DNA from: Thiotrichaceae bacterium
Lineage (GTDB): Bacteria; Pseudomonadota; Gammaproteobacteria; Thiotrichales; Thiotrichaceae
NCBI GenBank assembly: GCA_024762625.1
Contig: JANTHA010000141.1
Span: 1-5,783 of the forward strand
Length of the DNA stretch: 5,783 bases
Direction of reading: 5' to 3'
Part shown: positions 1 to 5,726 of the stretch, in pieces
Position numbering within the stretch: the first letter of the stretch is position 1
Layout of the letters: each line of letters opens with the position of its first letter
The notes under the pieces: generated by a model
The model's input: the letters and a program-made list of their open reading frames with translations, nothing else
Told to the model about the DNA's origin: nothing
Database searches by the model: none
Translations under genes and position numbers: made by a program

Positions 1-656
1 TTGGTGTCTATGCCATAGGTGATTTGCATGTTTTCTATATTATCGGCAATCACCTGCTTGCCTACCGCAAGCGAACTCAAACAAACCAGTTTTCCATCCG
101 AACCCTGCTGCTCCACAAAGAACGCATTATAGATGCGCGACAGTGAAGGATCCTTTCCCTTGTTCAAGGGGTCGCCCAGCTGACATTTGGGCGGAGCAAC
201 ATTGCCGGTGCAATCCACATTGAGTTCTGTACTGGCAAGATATATGACGCCGATCTTATCCCCGGTAAACTTGGCTCCGCTATCATCATCAGCAGTACTG
301 CCAAAGGTATTAAACAGCGCATTGTTATTAACCACGCATTGATTGCTGACGACAGGTTGCGTGATGAACTTGTCGCCAAACATAACCACCTTTTCTGCGT
401 ATCCGGTGTGCTCAATGATTTTGCTCATCGACTCAAGCGCAAGACGGGCATTATCTTCAAGCTGGGAATACTGATCTCTGGCCTTGCTGGATTTAAGATT
501 GGACAGGTATACAGAGCTAATACTCAGCAACAAGAACAGACCGATCAACATAGCGATCATGAGTTCAATCAAAGACAGGCCTGTCTGTAAGGCTGAACGA
601 TTTTTATTCAGACCTGACCGGCCAAACTTTATGTCAACTTGTCTGCTACCCTTCAT
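1..656 (-). CDS. pilW: Type IV pilus minor pilin PilW, C-terminal part missing
   Basis: The minus-strand frame is open from an ATG at 656 to the window edge, giving 218 codons; the stop lies outside. It has a class III prepilin signal: a basic leader of 26 residues ending in Gly26, then LSLIE with Glu at mature position +5, then a hydrophobic helix (about residues 27-51, LMIAMLIGLFLLL). In this family the prepilin peptidase PilD cuts after the Gly, and the helix anchors the protein in the inner membrane before assembly. The later region contains DNARLALESMSKIIEHTGY (about 68-86), typical of PilW, and cysteines at 107, 149, 158 and 192 that could pair. Minor pilins of this set prime pilus assembly at the tip. 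The gene lies 80 bases downstream of pilV and probably in the same operon; pilX and pilY1 are the usual next genes. No strong ribosome binding site is visible, only an A/G-rich stretch. The leader is somewhat long, but no other in-frame ATG fits better. Confidence 0.88.
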   Translation of the reverse strand, partial: MKGSRQVDIKFGRSGLNKNRSALQTGLSLIELMIAMLIGLFLLLSISSVYLSNLKSSKARDQYSQLEDNARLALESMSKIIEHTGYAEKVVMFGDKFITQPVVSNQCVVNNNALFNTFGSTADDDSGAKFTGDKIGVIYLASTELNVDCTGNVAPPKCQLGDPLNKGKDPSLSRIYNAFFVEQQGSDGKLVCLSSLAVGKQVIADNIENMQITYGIDT

Positions 657-736
657 ATTCTTATATATTCTTTTCTTGTTTATTGTAATTATTGGTAATG
701 AACTTAATATCTTGTGCTTATTACGAGCCTTTCTTA

Positions 737-1342
737 TTAATTTTGATTCAACGGTAATATATCCGTATTCAGTACGATGCTATCGGAGCGCCCATCAGCA
801 TCGGTAGCCACCGTTTCTTTTCCAAAAGCTCTTTCTACCCAGCTCACCCGCACATTAATATTATTACTGGTACAGGTCCCCGCAGGGTTGCAACTGACCT
901 GAATTCTGCCGCTGTTTAACCGTTGATTTAAACCACAGGCGACGCTGCTTTTATCGTAATTGACCAGATCAGCACCATTGCATGAATTGGCGCTACAGTC
1001 TTTTGCAGGAGGACAACTAAAGGATGCTGACGTTTTACTGTCAAATCCATCATAAGCAGCCAACTGGGCGGGATTCGCGCGAATACGCTCTACAACATCC
1101 TGAAGCAAATAAGTCGCCTGATGGCGCATATAAGATTGATGCGAACCTTTCATGCTTATCAGTTGCAAACCGGCAATGCCTAACATGCCGACTGAAATAA
1201 CCAGCGCAGCAATCATGACTTCAACAAGGTTAAACCCCGCCTGCTTTCGATTATTCAGGCGTATAGGACATTGTTTTTGCATTGCTATGCGTTTTGCCAT
1301 TTGCCTGGCTGACAGCGAATGTTCTGGTTTCACATAAGGCAT
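737..1342 (-). CDS. pilV: Type IV pilus modification/minor pilin PilV
   Basis: This 201-residue minor pilin has the prepilin motif KQAG|FNLVE (Gly36, Glu41 at mature +5), followed by a membrane helix with MIAALVISVGMLGIAGLQ. The stretch QDVVERIRANPAQLAAY (81-97) and the C-terminal INVRVSWVER (162-171) are what I expect of PilV proteins. Between them six cysteines (110, 116, 121, 136, 151, 157) suggest up to three disulfides in the periplasmic head. By family knowledge it is processed by PilD and joins PilW, PilX, PilE/FimT and PilY1 in the priming complex at the pilus tip. The start is uncertain. The first ATG (1342) gives a 36-residue leader and has no visible ribosome site. The ATG at 1300 (Met15) gives a 22-residue leader and the one at 1282 (Met21) a 16-residue leader, both closer to the usual length. 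The gene opens the pilin pair; the 164-base gap upstream suggests its own promoter. Confidence 0.88.
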   Translation of the reverse strand: MPYVKPEHSLSARQMAKRIAMQKQCPIRLNNRKQAGFNLVEVMIAALVISVGMLGIAGLQLISMKGSHQSYMRHQATYLLQDVVERIRANPAQLAAYDGFDSKTSASFSCPPAKDCSANSCNGADLVNYDKSSVACGLNQRLNSGRIQVSCNPAGTCTSNNINVRVSWVERAFGKETVATDADGRSDSIVLNTDILPLNQN

Positions 1343-1506
1343 TTTTAATGTTTTATTTTAATTATTAGTAAGTTTCTTACGGTAAAAACAATTTTACGAA
1401 ACGTAATTTTACAATATTCAGACAAAAAGAAACAGTAATACGCTATTTACCCGATAAAAGGTGCTTTTAAGCGGACTGCGGCGCAAACACAGTTTATAAG
1501 CCAGGT
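1343..1506 (-). promoter_or_regulatory. Upstream region of pilV, promoter expected, with small repeats
   Basis: This is the 164-base gap between the metallopeptidase stop and the first ATG of pilV. It should hold the pilV promoter, but I could not place a convincing -35/-10 pair. Visible structure: the octamer AATTTTAC occurs twice, at 1390-1397 and 1405-1412. The first copy is also the right arm of an inverted repeat, GTAAAA-N4-TTTTAC, at 1382-1397. A weak AT-rich hairpin, TAAAAG-GTG-CTTTTA, at 1455-1469 could help end transcription of the upstream gene, but it has no clean T-run. Regulatory function is inferred from position only. Confidence 0.3.
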
Positions 1507-2235
1507 TTAATGCCAGAATCCATTTGCAAATATTATCCGCGAATCGGATTTCAGTTTTTTGCGATGCGTTTTATAGTCAGGATCACACTCAGCCACCAAC
1601 GACCAGAATCTCTTCGAATGATTCATTTCTATGGTGTGGCAGAGCTCGTGGATCATCACATAGCGTACGATATTTTCACTAAAAAACAATAACCTACAAT
1701 TCAAATTGATATTCTTTTGGGAAGAACAGCTACCCCAGCGCGTTTTTTGCGCACGAATGCTTAAACGCCTGTAATGAAAGCCGTAATGCTCGGCGCATTG
1801 CTGAAGCATGTCGTTAAATATTATCCGCGCTTTCTGTTTACACCACATCAGAATCACCTTCCTGACCAGATCAGGATCAGTGGTGTTGCCTTGTATGGAT
1901 AATTGCCCCTGTGCAGTTTCGTGCAGACGGATATCGCTTGCTTTCAGGCCGCTATAATCTATTGCCCATTCTTCATCCAACAGTTTCAGAACCAGCCTGT
2001 CAGGACACTGTGGCGGTTCATTTTGTGGTATATCCTTCAGATGCTTTTCAACCCAGTCCGCGCGGCTATGCAGAAAATCATGCGCATGTCGCGCATTGAC
2101 TCCATGTGGCGCCACGACGCTCAATTCCCCATGACTGGAGAGCTTGACTCGAACATATTTAGCGCGCTTTGAGCGCGTGATTCGATAAGGATGTTTCCTG
2201 TCATTGGAAAGTTGTAGCCAGTGAATTTTATCCAT
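1507..2235 (-). CDS. YgjP-like zinc metallopeptidase (DUF45/M48-type, SprT-like)
   Basis: A 242-residue protein ending in the zinc-protease signature HELCH at residues 196-200 (His196, Glu197, His200), with His206 in NHSKRFW a probable third ligand. Ahead of it lies KTRWGSCSS (164-172), the other hallmark of the YgjP/DUF45 family. The N-terminal half carries KRAKYVRVKL and LSVVAP, the usual beta-rich entry of this family. Length matches full-length members. No signal peptide or membrane segment is seen, so it is probably cytoplasmic. The family is inferred to be a zinc-dependent hydrolase; the substrate is unknown, and I do not assign one. Its ATG overlaps the last 8 bases of the upstream membrane protein gene (shared ATGGATAA), and no separate ribosome site is obvious, so translation is probably coupled. 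Alternative labels are 'M48 family' or 'SprT family' metallopeptidase, the same assignment under other names. Confidence 0.87.
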   Translation of the reverse strand: MDKIHWLQLSNDRKHPYRITRSKRAKYVRVKLSSHGELSVVAPHGVNARHAHDFLHSRADWVEKHLKDIPQNEPPQCPDRLVLKLLDEEWAIDYSGLKASDIRLHETAQGQLSIQGNTTDPDLVRKVILMWCKQKARIIFNDMLQQCAEHYGFHYRRLSIRAQKTRWGSCSSQKNINLNCRLLFFSENIVRYVMIHELCHTIEMNHSKRFWSLVAECDPDYKTHRKKLKSDSRIIFANGFWH

Positions 2236-3298
2236 GTGACGGCTTATCCACGACGCTCTTTTTGGGCCAGGAATTAATCACTGCATGTATCAGAGTCGCC
2301 AGAGGTATCGCAAAAAATACACCCCAGACGCCCCAAAGCCCGCCAAACAACAAGACTGCCACAATGATCGCGGCCGGATGCAGGTTAACCATCTCCGAAA
2401 ATAACAGCGGCACCAGCAAATTACCGTCAAGAAACTGGATTACGCCATAGGCGATCATCACATACAGCGCGTCATGGGTTAATCCCCACTGAAAATAAGC
2501 GACGATGGCGACCGGCAAGGTAACAATGGCCGCACCCACATAGGGAATCAATACCGAAATGCCGACGGCAAAAGAGAGTAAAACGGCATAATTCAAGCCA
2601 AACAACAAAAACGTGATGTAAGAGACCAGCCAGACAATAATAATCTCCAGAAATTTTCCACGCACATAGCCTGCAATTTTGCCATTCATTTCATTCCAGA
2701 CTTTGGATACCAGCTTGCGGTCGCGTGGTAAAAAGCCGCTGAACCAGGCCAGTATCTTTTCTTTATCCTTCAGAAAAAAGAAAATCAACAGAGGCACAAC
2801 AACTAAATACACCATATAGGTTAACAAGTCAGATACTGATGACAGTGAGAAACTCACTACCTGTTGAGAAAAATCAGTGATCTGATTACGAATACCCAGG
2901 AGTAATTCACTTACCTGTTGCTCAGAAATAAATGGATATTTTTCTGGCAGTTGCATCAGTATCTTCTGACCTTCATTGAACATTCTGGGTATTTCCAGCA
3001 CAAACTGGGTCGCCTGGCGTAATAACAGGGGAGCTAGAATAAACAACACCACTATTAATGATAATACAAATAAACTGAAGGTAATTAAAATGGCGAGAAA
3101 GCGTGGAACCCTGTGGCGTGTTAAGGCATTAACAGCGCCATCCAGAAGATAGGCGATAATAATTGCCGCCAGGAGCGGCGCAATAATATCTCCGATAAAA
3201 AATAAAACAGCGGCGCCCAGCAATAACAAAAACGCAAGCATCGCAACTTGCGGATCAGTAAAATGCCGGTGATACCATTCGGTTAATAGTTTTAGCAT
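2228..3298 (-). CDS. AI-2E/PerM-family (UPF0118) inner-membrane transporter
   Basis: A 356-residue polytopic membrane protein. Hydrophobic segments lie at about 19-36, 38-52, 67-94, 158-177, 217-236, 238-270, 276-290 and 307-343, with a soluble stretch at about 95-155, the usual plan of this family. Recognisable motifs are PLLIFFFLKDKEKI (169-182), YVRGKFLE (211-218), IPYVGA (251-256), QFLDGNLLVPLLF (288-300) and the glycine-rich LLFGGLWGVWGVFFAIPLA (316-334). Relatives include E. coli PerM and TqsA (autoinducer-2 export) and sodium/proton antiporters, so the substrate here cannot be named from sequence. 'Autoinducer-2 exporter' would be over-annotation. The ATG at 3298 lacks a strong ribosome site. 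The gene follows the unknown 136-residue gene after 65 bases and overlaps the metallopeptidase gene downstream, which supports one transcript. Confidence 0.9.
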   Translation of the reverse strand: MLKLLTEWYHRHFTDPQVAMLAFLLLLGAAVLFFIGDIIAPLLAAIIIAYLLDGAVNALTRHRVPRFLAILITFSLFVLSLIVVLFILAPLLLRQATQFVLEIPRMFNEGQKILMQLPEKYPFISEQQVSELLLGIRNQITDFSQQVVSFSLSSVSDLLTYMVYLVVVPLLIFFFLKDKEKILAWFSGFLPRDRKLVSKVWNEMNGKIAGYVRGKFLEIIIVWLVSYITFLLFGLNYAVLLSFAVGISVLIPYVGAAIVTLPVAIVAYFQWGLTHDALYVMIAYGVIQFLDGNLLVPLLFSEMVNLHPAAIIVAVLLFGGLWGVWGVFFAIPLATLIHAVINSWPKKSVVDKPSHG

Positions 3299-3327
3299 AG
3301 GCTTATCATTTGCTGACAGGCAACATT

Positions 3328-3360
3328 AATTCAGGGTCAATTCAGAATCAATTCTGGTTA
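3328..3360. repeat. Degenerate 11-base tandem repeat (three units) before the AI-2E gene
   Basis: Three consecutive 11-base units begin AATTCAG, AATTCAG and AATTCTG at 3328, 3339 and 3350. The junction of units two and three makes a perfect inverted repeat, CAGAAT-CA-ATTCTG, at 3343-3356. It lies in the 65-base gap between the unknown gene and the AI-2E-family gene. The spacing is close to one helical turn, which would suit a protein-binding array, but simple slippage duplication explains it equally well. Confidence 0.6.
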
Positions 3361-3363
3361 ATC

Positions 3364-3774
3364 TTACTCATTATTATTACTTGATATTTTATTGAATTCA
3401 TTATTAAAAACAACTTCCAGCTCATCAATTACCTGCTCGGCAGGCTTGCCTTGCACCATATGCGCAGTCATCAAATCAGAAATAGGATGAAGCAGATTGT
3501 CTTTCTCCACCATGGGATAGGTTTCGCTTAATCGCTTGATCGCCTTAATCACGCTTTCTTTCGCAGGACGTGGAATGGATAAAGGTTCACTCACAACCGC
3601 CTGTGCGCCCTTCCCTCCAGCTTCCGAGACTTTGGCGGCTGACTCCCGACGCGACACAAGAAATTCTGCAAAAGCCAGCAAGGCGTCCCTGTCAGACTTA
3701 TCCAGACGTTTATAAAGCCTGATGAGTTTGCGTTCCTGCTTGTTCAGAGGTGCTGGCGTAGCGCCTGGAAACAT
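3364..3774 (-). CDS. Uncharacterised small soluble protein (136 aa)
   Basis: I do not recognise this protein with confidence. The frame opens with GTG at 3783, but the ATG at 3774 is the better start: AGGTGA sits five bases ahead of it, whereas nothing useful precedes the GTG. The protein begins MFPGATPAPL. A charged helical region follows, with KQERKLIRLYKRLDKSDR then a small-residue stretch (DALLAFAEFLVSRR, about 30-43). Next comes a low-complexity Ala/Gly/Ser linker (about 45-70), then a second helical region (SVIKAIKRLSETYPMV, later PAEQVIDELEVVFNNEF), and the tail is Asn-rich. There is no signal peptide, membrane segment, cysteine pair or helix-turn-helix that I can see. It looks like two helical domains joined by a flexible linker. 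It is probably first gene of the operon with the AI-2E-family and YgjP-like genes. The coding frame is well kept and has a plausible ribosome site, so I regard it as a real gene. Confidence 0.75.
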   Translation of the reverse strand: MFPGATPAPLNKQERKLIRLYKRLDKSDRDALLAFAEFLVSRRESAAKVSEAGGKGAQAVVSEPLSIPRPAKESVIKAIKRLSETYPMVEKDNLLHPISDLMTAHMVQGKPAEQVIDELEVVFNNEFNKISSNNNE

Positions 3775-3839
3775 GACATTCACCTAATAATTCACTAAGC
3801 GTTAAATGGTACAGGCTAATGGCATCAGTGTCACTATCC

Positions 3840-3863
3840 GGAGTTCGCCCTGGAGTTCGCCCT
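3840..3863. repeat. Perfect 12-base tandem duplication
   Basis: GGAGTTCGCCCT occurs twice back to back, at 3840-3851 and 3852-3863. It lies about 65 bases upstream of the start of the unknown 136-residue gene, between it and the LysR terminator, and so falls in that operon's promoter or leader region. Identical copies suggest a recent duplication. No function can be read from it. Confidence 0.85.
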
Positions 3864-3900
3864 GAAAATCGTTAAGCTTTGATCTCAATCATCCAGACAC

Positions 3901-3928
3901 AAAAAAGCCCTGAATTATCAGGGCTTTC
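3901..3928 (-). terminator. Rho-independent terminator after the LysR gene
   Basis: The perfect 10-base stem AAAGCCCTGA / TCAGGGCTTT (3904-3913 with 3918-3927) surrounds a 4-base ATTA loop. Read on the minus strand it is followed by a T-run (TTTTTTGTGT), as expected for intrinsic termination about 46 bases past the LysR stop. It separates the LysR transcript from the downstream three-gene operon. On the plus strand the hairpin has only three Ts after it, so it acts mainly in the minus direction. Confidence 0.88.
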
Positions 3929-3973
3929 AAGTGTTGTCGAGATCAAGCAAGACAAGCATTCATTGCAAGATTA

Positions 3974-4870
3974 TCATGCTTTCTTACAATAATTCCGCGC
4001 AAATTCGAGCAAATCTTCCATGGTGCGAACGCGAAACTTCTGACGCTGGCGCACGAACGAAAATTCCCTGCTTAATGGCGGATCCAGTGGAATCGCTTTC
4101 AAGGTGCCTAGTTTAAGCTCCTTGGCAATACTCACACTGGACATGACTGAAATACCCATGCCTGATTCCACAGCGCCTTTTACAGCTTCCGGGCTTCCCA
4201 GTTCCAGACAGGCTTTCAAGGCATGCTTGCCTAGACCCTGATTTTTCATGTGCTCGGTAATGACTTCGCGCGTGCCAGATCCTTCTTCGCGACAAATAAA
4301 TGGATATTTAACCAGCTTTTTGACCGAAACCGTTTTCTGCTTGGCGAGTTCATGATCTGGCGGAACAACCGCTACCAGGTCATCCTTGCGGCAAACTTCC
4401 ACCACCAGGTTTTTATTGGTAACCGGCCCTTCAACCACGCCCAGGTCAATCACATTGTTTTCCACCATGGAAACGATGCCTTCAGTGTTAGATACGCGCA
4501 AACGTAATCTTACTTCGGGGTTTTTGGCGTTGAAATCACCTAATAAAGCGGGCAGCATGTATTCCGAGATGGTGGTGCTCGCACCGAGCGTCAAAGAACC
4601 ACTAATATTACCGGTAATTTCGGTAATGGCGTTTTCCATTTCGGCATACAACTCGAATATGCGTTCAGCGTAATCGAAAGCGACGTGTCCCGCCTCGGTC
4701 AGGCTAACGCGGTTATGGGCGCGATCGAACAAACGCGTATCGAATTGCTCTTCTAACTGACGTATCTGAAACGTCACGGCAGGTTGAGTCATGTGTAATA
4801 CTTCGGCTGCCTTGGTAAAGCTAAGCAAACGAGCTACTGCATGAAATACCTGAAGTCTCCTATCTGACAT
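3974..4870 (-). CDS. LysR-type transcriptional regulator, CysL-like effector domain
   Basis: A complete 298-residue LysR-family protein. The N-terminal winged helix-turn-helix (about 3-60) contains FTKAAEVLHMTQPAVTFQI (18-36), and RQLEEQFDTRLFDR follows (37-50). A linker helix runs to about 88, then comes the periplasmic-binding-protein-like effector domain (about 92-295). The effector motifs LGASTTISEYMLP (95-107), DLGVVEGPV (142-150) and CREEGSGTRE (193-202) match the CysL-like subgroup as I know it. Bacillus CysL activates sulfite reductase genes, but this subgroup covers many targets and the target here is unknown. The start is firm: AGGAGA (4878-4883) lies seven bases ahead of the ATG. 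No target gene is adjacent on the opposite strand, unlike many LysR loci. The gene is flanked by a non-coding stretch of about 400 bases and a strong terminator, so it is probably transcribed alone. Repeated motifs just upstream suggest self-regulation. Confidence 0.92.
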   Translation of the reverse strand: MSDRRLQVFHAVARLLSFTKAAEVLHMTQPAVTFQIRQLEEQFDTRLFDRAHNRVSLTEAGHVAFDYAERIFELYAEMENAITEITGNISGSLTLGASTTISEYMLPALLGDFNAKNPEVRLRLRVSNTEGIVSMVENNVIDLGVVEGPVTNKNLVVEVCRKDDLVAVVPPDHELAKQKTVSVKKLVKYPFICREEGSGTREVITEHMKNQGLGKHALKACLELGSPEAVKGAVESGMGISVMSSVSIAKELKLGTLKAIPLDPPLSREFSFVRQRQKFRVRTMEDLLEFARNYCKKA

Positions 4871-5271
4871 CTATGTATCTCCTAATTAAATTGTAAATTG
4901 TATGTGTAAATTGTATTTTTTAACTTTTTTAATACTTCCCGTTATCTATCTATTGCCAATATTACAAATCGTTCTTCAACGCCGTATGAACGAAAAGACA
5001 GCGAAAAACCACGACAAAAACCCGGCAAAAAATGACACAGAAAATTTCAAGCAACTCTTTTCAAGAATTACTTAAAATCATCAGCATTGCCTTGTTTTTA
5101 TTATAGAAATATATATATTAACAGATATGATTACAGAAAGCTGATCGCTATAAAATCTATAACGAACACATCCATATAATATACTTATATGCATTGATTG
5201 CCAGCAACTTTTAAGATGTTACGGTAACAAACCATGAAAAAATTCAATGACTGAAAACGGATTAAAAGCTG
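4871..5271. other. Non-coding gap of about 400 bases between ccoS and the LysR gene
   Basis: No convincing gene is present on either strand. The stretch is AT-rich. It contains a 12-base AT palindrome (5108-5119), a small palindrome GTTAC-G-GTAAC (5218-5228) and a weak minus-strand promoter-like pair: TTGCTG at 5202-5207 and TATATT at 5178-5183, with 18-base spacing. If used, that promoter would give the LysR gene a leader of nearly 300 bases. A partly symmetric ATTGCCAATATTACAAAT at about 4952-4969 fits the loose T-N11-A pattern of LysR operators. I see no clear terminator after ccoS. Confidence 0.4.
4887..4915. promoter_or_regulatory. Three copies of TAAATTGTA just upstream of the LysR gene
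   Basis: TAAATTGTA occurs at 4887-4895, 4894-4902 (overlapping by two bases) and 4907-4915; on the minus strand it reads TACAATTTA. The nearest copy is only about four bases upstream of the ribosome site, so a protein bound here could block transcription or translation start. LysR proteins often repress their own genes, which makes autoregulation a reasonable inference, but the motif is AT-rich and may be chance. Confidence 0.4.
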
Positions 5272-5466
5272 CTAGTTTTTCTTGTTTTCATCATCAGAAA
5301 CAGCCTGATTCCCAGGGATGCGCGGATCATCATCATCCATCAAAATCCGGTGGGCCGGGCCTTCCAGATCATCGTATTGACCGCTTTTTACAGTAATCAC
5401 AAAAGCAATCACCAGAACCAGCATAACAAGAATGCCGAGAAGAATAGTCATTGATAATGCAGACAT
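5272..5466 (-). CDS. ccoS: CcoS (FixS-like) cbb3 cytochrome oxidase assembly protein
   Basis: A 64-residue protein with one N-terminal membrane helix (about 6-26, MTILLGILVMLVLVIAFVI) followed by the family signature SGQYDDLEGPAHRIL (28-42) and an acidic tail (DDDDP, later SDDENKKN). This signature and the length are characteristic of CcoS. In studied bacteria CcoS is needed to mature the haem/copper catalytic subunit CcoN of cbb3 oxidase, alongside the copper ATPase CcoI. The helix lacks the tryptophans often seen in relatives, which I consider minor. The ATG at 5466 is preceded by GAGG (5475-5478) with eight-base spacing. It is usually encoded at the end of ccoGHIS; here no other cco gene lies within about 400 bases downstream or 317 bases upstream, so it appears solitary. 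Its presence implies a cbb3 oxidase elsewhere in the genome. Confidence 0.9.
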   Translation of the reverse strand: MSALSMTILLGILVMLVLVIAFVITVKSGQYDDLEGPAHRILMDDDDPRIPGNQAVSDDENKKN

Positions 5467-5485
5467 TGAAACAACCTCGTGGCAT

Positions 5486-5505
5486 TCATATTATTTACAA
5501 TATGA
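5486..5505 (-). repeat. Inverted repeat in the ccoS leader
   Basis: TCATATT-ATTTAC-AATATGA has perfect 7-base arms and a 6-base spacer. It lies eight bases upstream of the ccoS ribosome site. As RNA it would form a weak AU hairpin; as DNA it could be an operator. Function is unknown. Confidence 0.5.
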
Positions 5506-5626
5506 TAATTATAATAAAAACAGGAAAATAGCTGTGTTTTATTTAAATCTGCTTAGTTCTTTTTAATTCAGCAGATAGACCTTCACTAAATAAAAAGAAA
5601 AGTTATAATCTACAGCTATCGCGCTG

Positions 5627-5654
5627 ATTATAGAGTCTTGTAAATTATTAGCAA
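5627..5654 (-). promoter_or_regulatory. Candidate promoter for ccoS
   Basis: On the minus strand TTGCTA (5654-5649) and a perfect TATAAT (5632-5627) are separated by 16 bases, a good sigma-70 arrangement. The transcript would begin near 5620 and carry a leader of about 155 bases before ccoS. An inverted repeat, GTCTTG-N11-CAAGAC (5635-5657), overlaps the -35 and spacer and could be an operator. The call is inferred from sequence only. Confidence 0.4.
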
Positions 5655-5712
5655 GACACAATTATACATACATAAGTCAATAATAAGTGTAACTACTCAG
5701 CGTGTTTAGATT

Positions 5713-5726
5713 TTGGTTCATATCAA
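5713..5726. promoter_or_regulatory. FNR/ANR-like binding site
   Basis: TTGGT-TCAT-ATCAA matches nine of ten defined bases of the consensus TTGAT-N4-ATCAA. FNR-type regulators activate cbb3 oxidase, haem and denitrification genes when oxygen is low. The site is nearly symmetric, so orientation is not fixed. It is about 250 bases from the ccoS start and about 100 bases upstream of the candidate ccoS start point, which is far for direct activation. A plus-strand gene beyond the right edge is the more likely target. A TATAGT at 5754-5759 is about five bases off ideal class II spacing. Confidence 0.5.

Noticed and set aside
164..415. Minus-strand 83-codon frame inside pilW
   Set aside because: It lies in another frame of pilW, whose own frame is uninterrupted and carries the prepilin signature.
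339..807. Overlapping plus-strand open frames opposite pilW and the pilV-pilW gap
   Set aside because: They are antisense to a clear prepilin frame, have no recognisable domain and no ribosome site.
1455..1469. TAAAAG-GTG-CTTTTA considered as the terminator after the metallopeptidase gene
   Set aside because: The stem is short and AT-rich with no clean T-run; noted only within the intergenic entry.
1903..2172. Plus-strand frames opposite the metallopeptidase gene
   Set aside because: They are shadows of a gene with a full HExxH motif; no independent support.
3840..3863. Tandem repeat considered as a CRISPR remnant
   Set aside because: Units are 12 bases with no spacer and no cas gene nearby.
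3879..3888. TTGATCTCAA considered as an FNR site
   Set aside because: The half-sites are separated by two bases rather than the required spacing, so it does not match TTGAT-N4-ATCAA.
4113..4673. Several frames on both strands within the LysR gene
   Set aside because: All overlap the well-supported LysR frame and show no family features.
5234..5254. Six-codon frame ATGAAAAAATTCAATGACTGA on the plus strand
   Set aside because: Too short to support, and no ribosome site or downstream gene it could lead.
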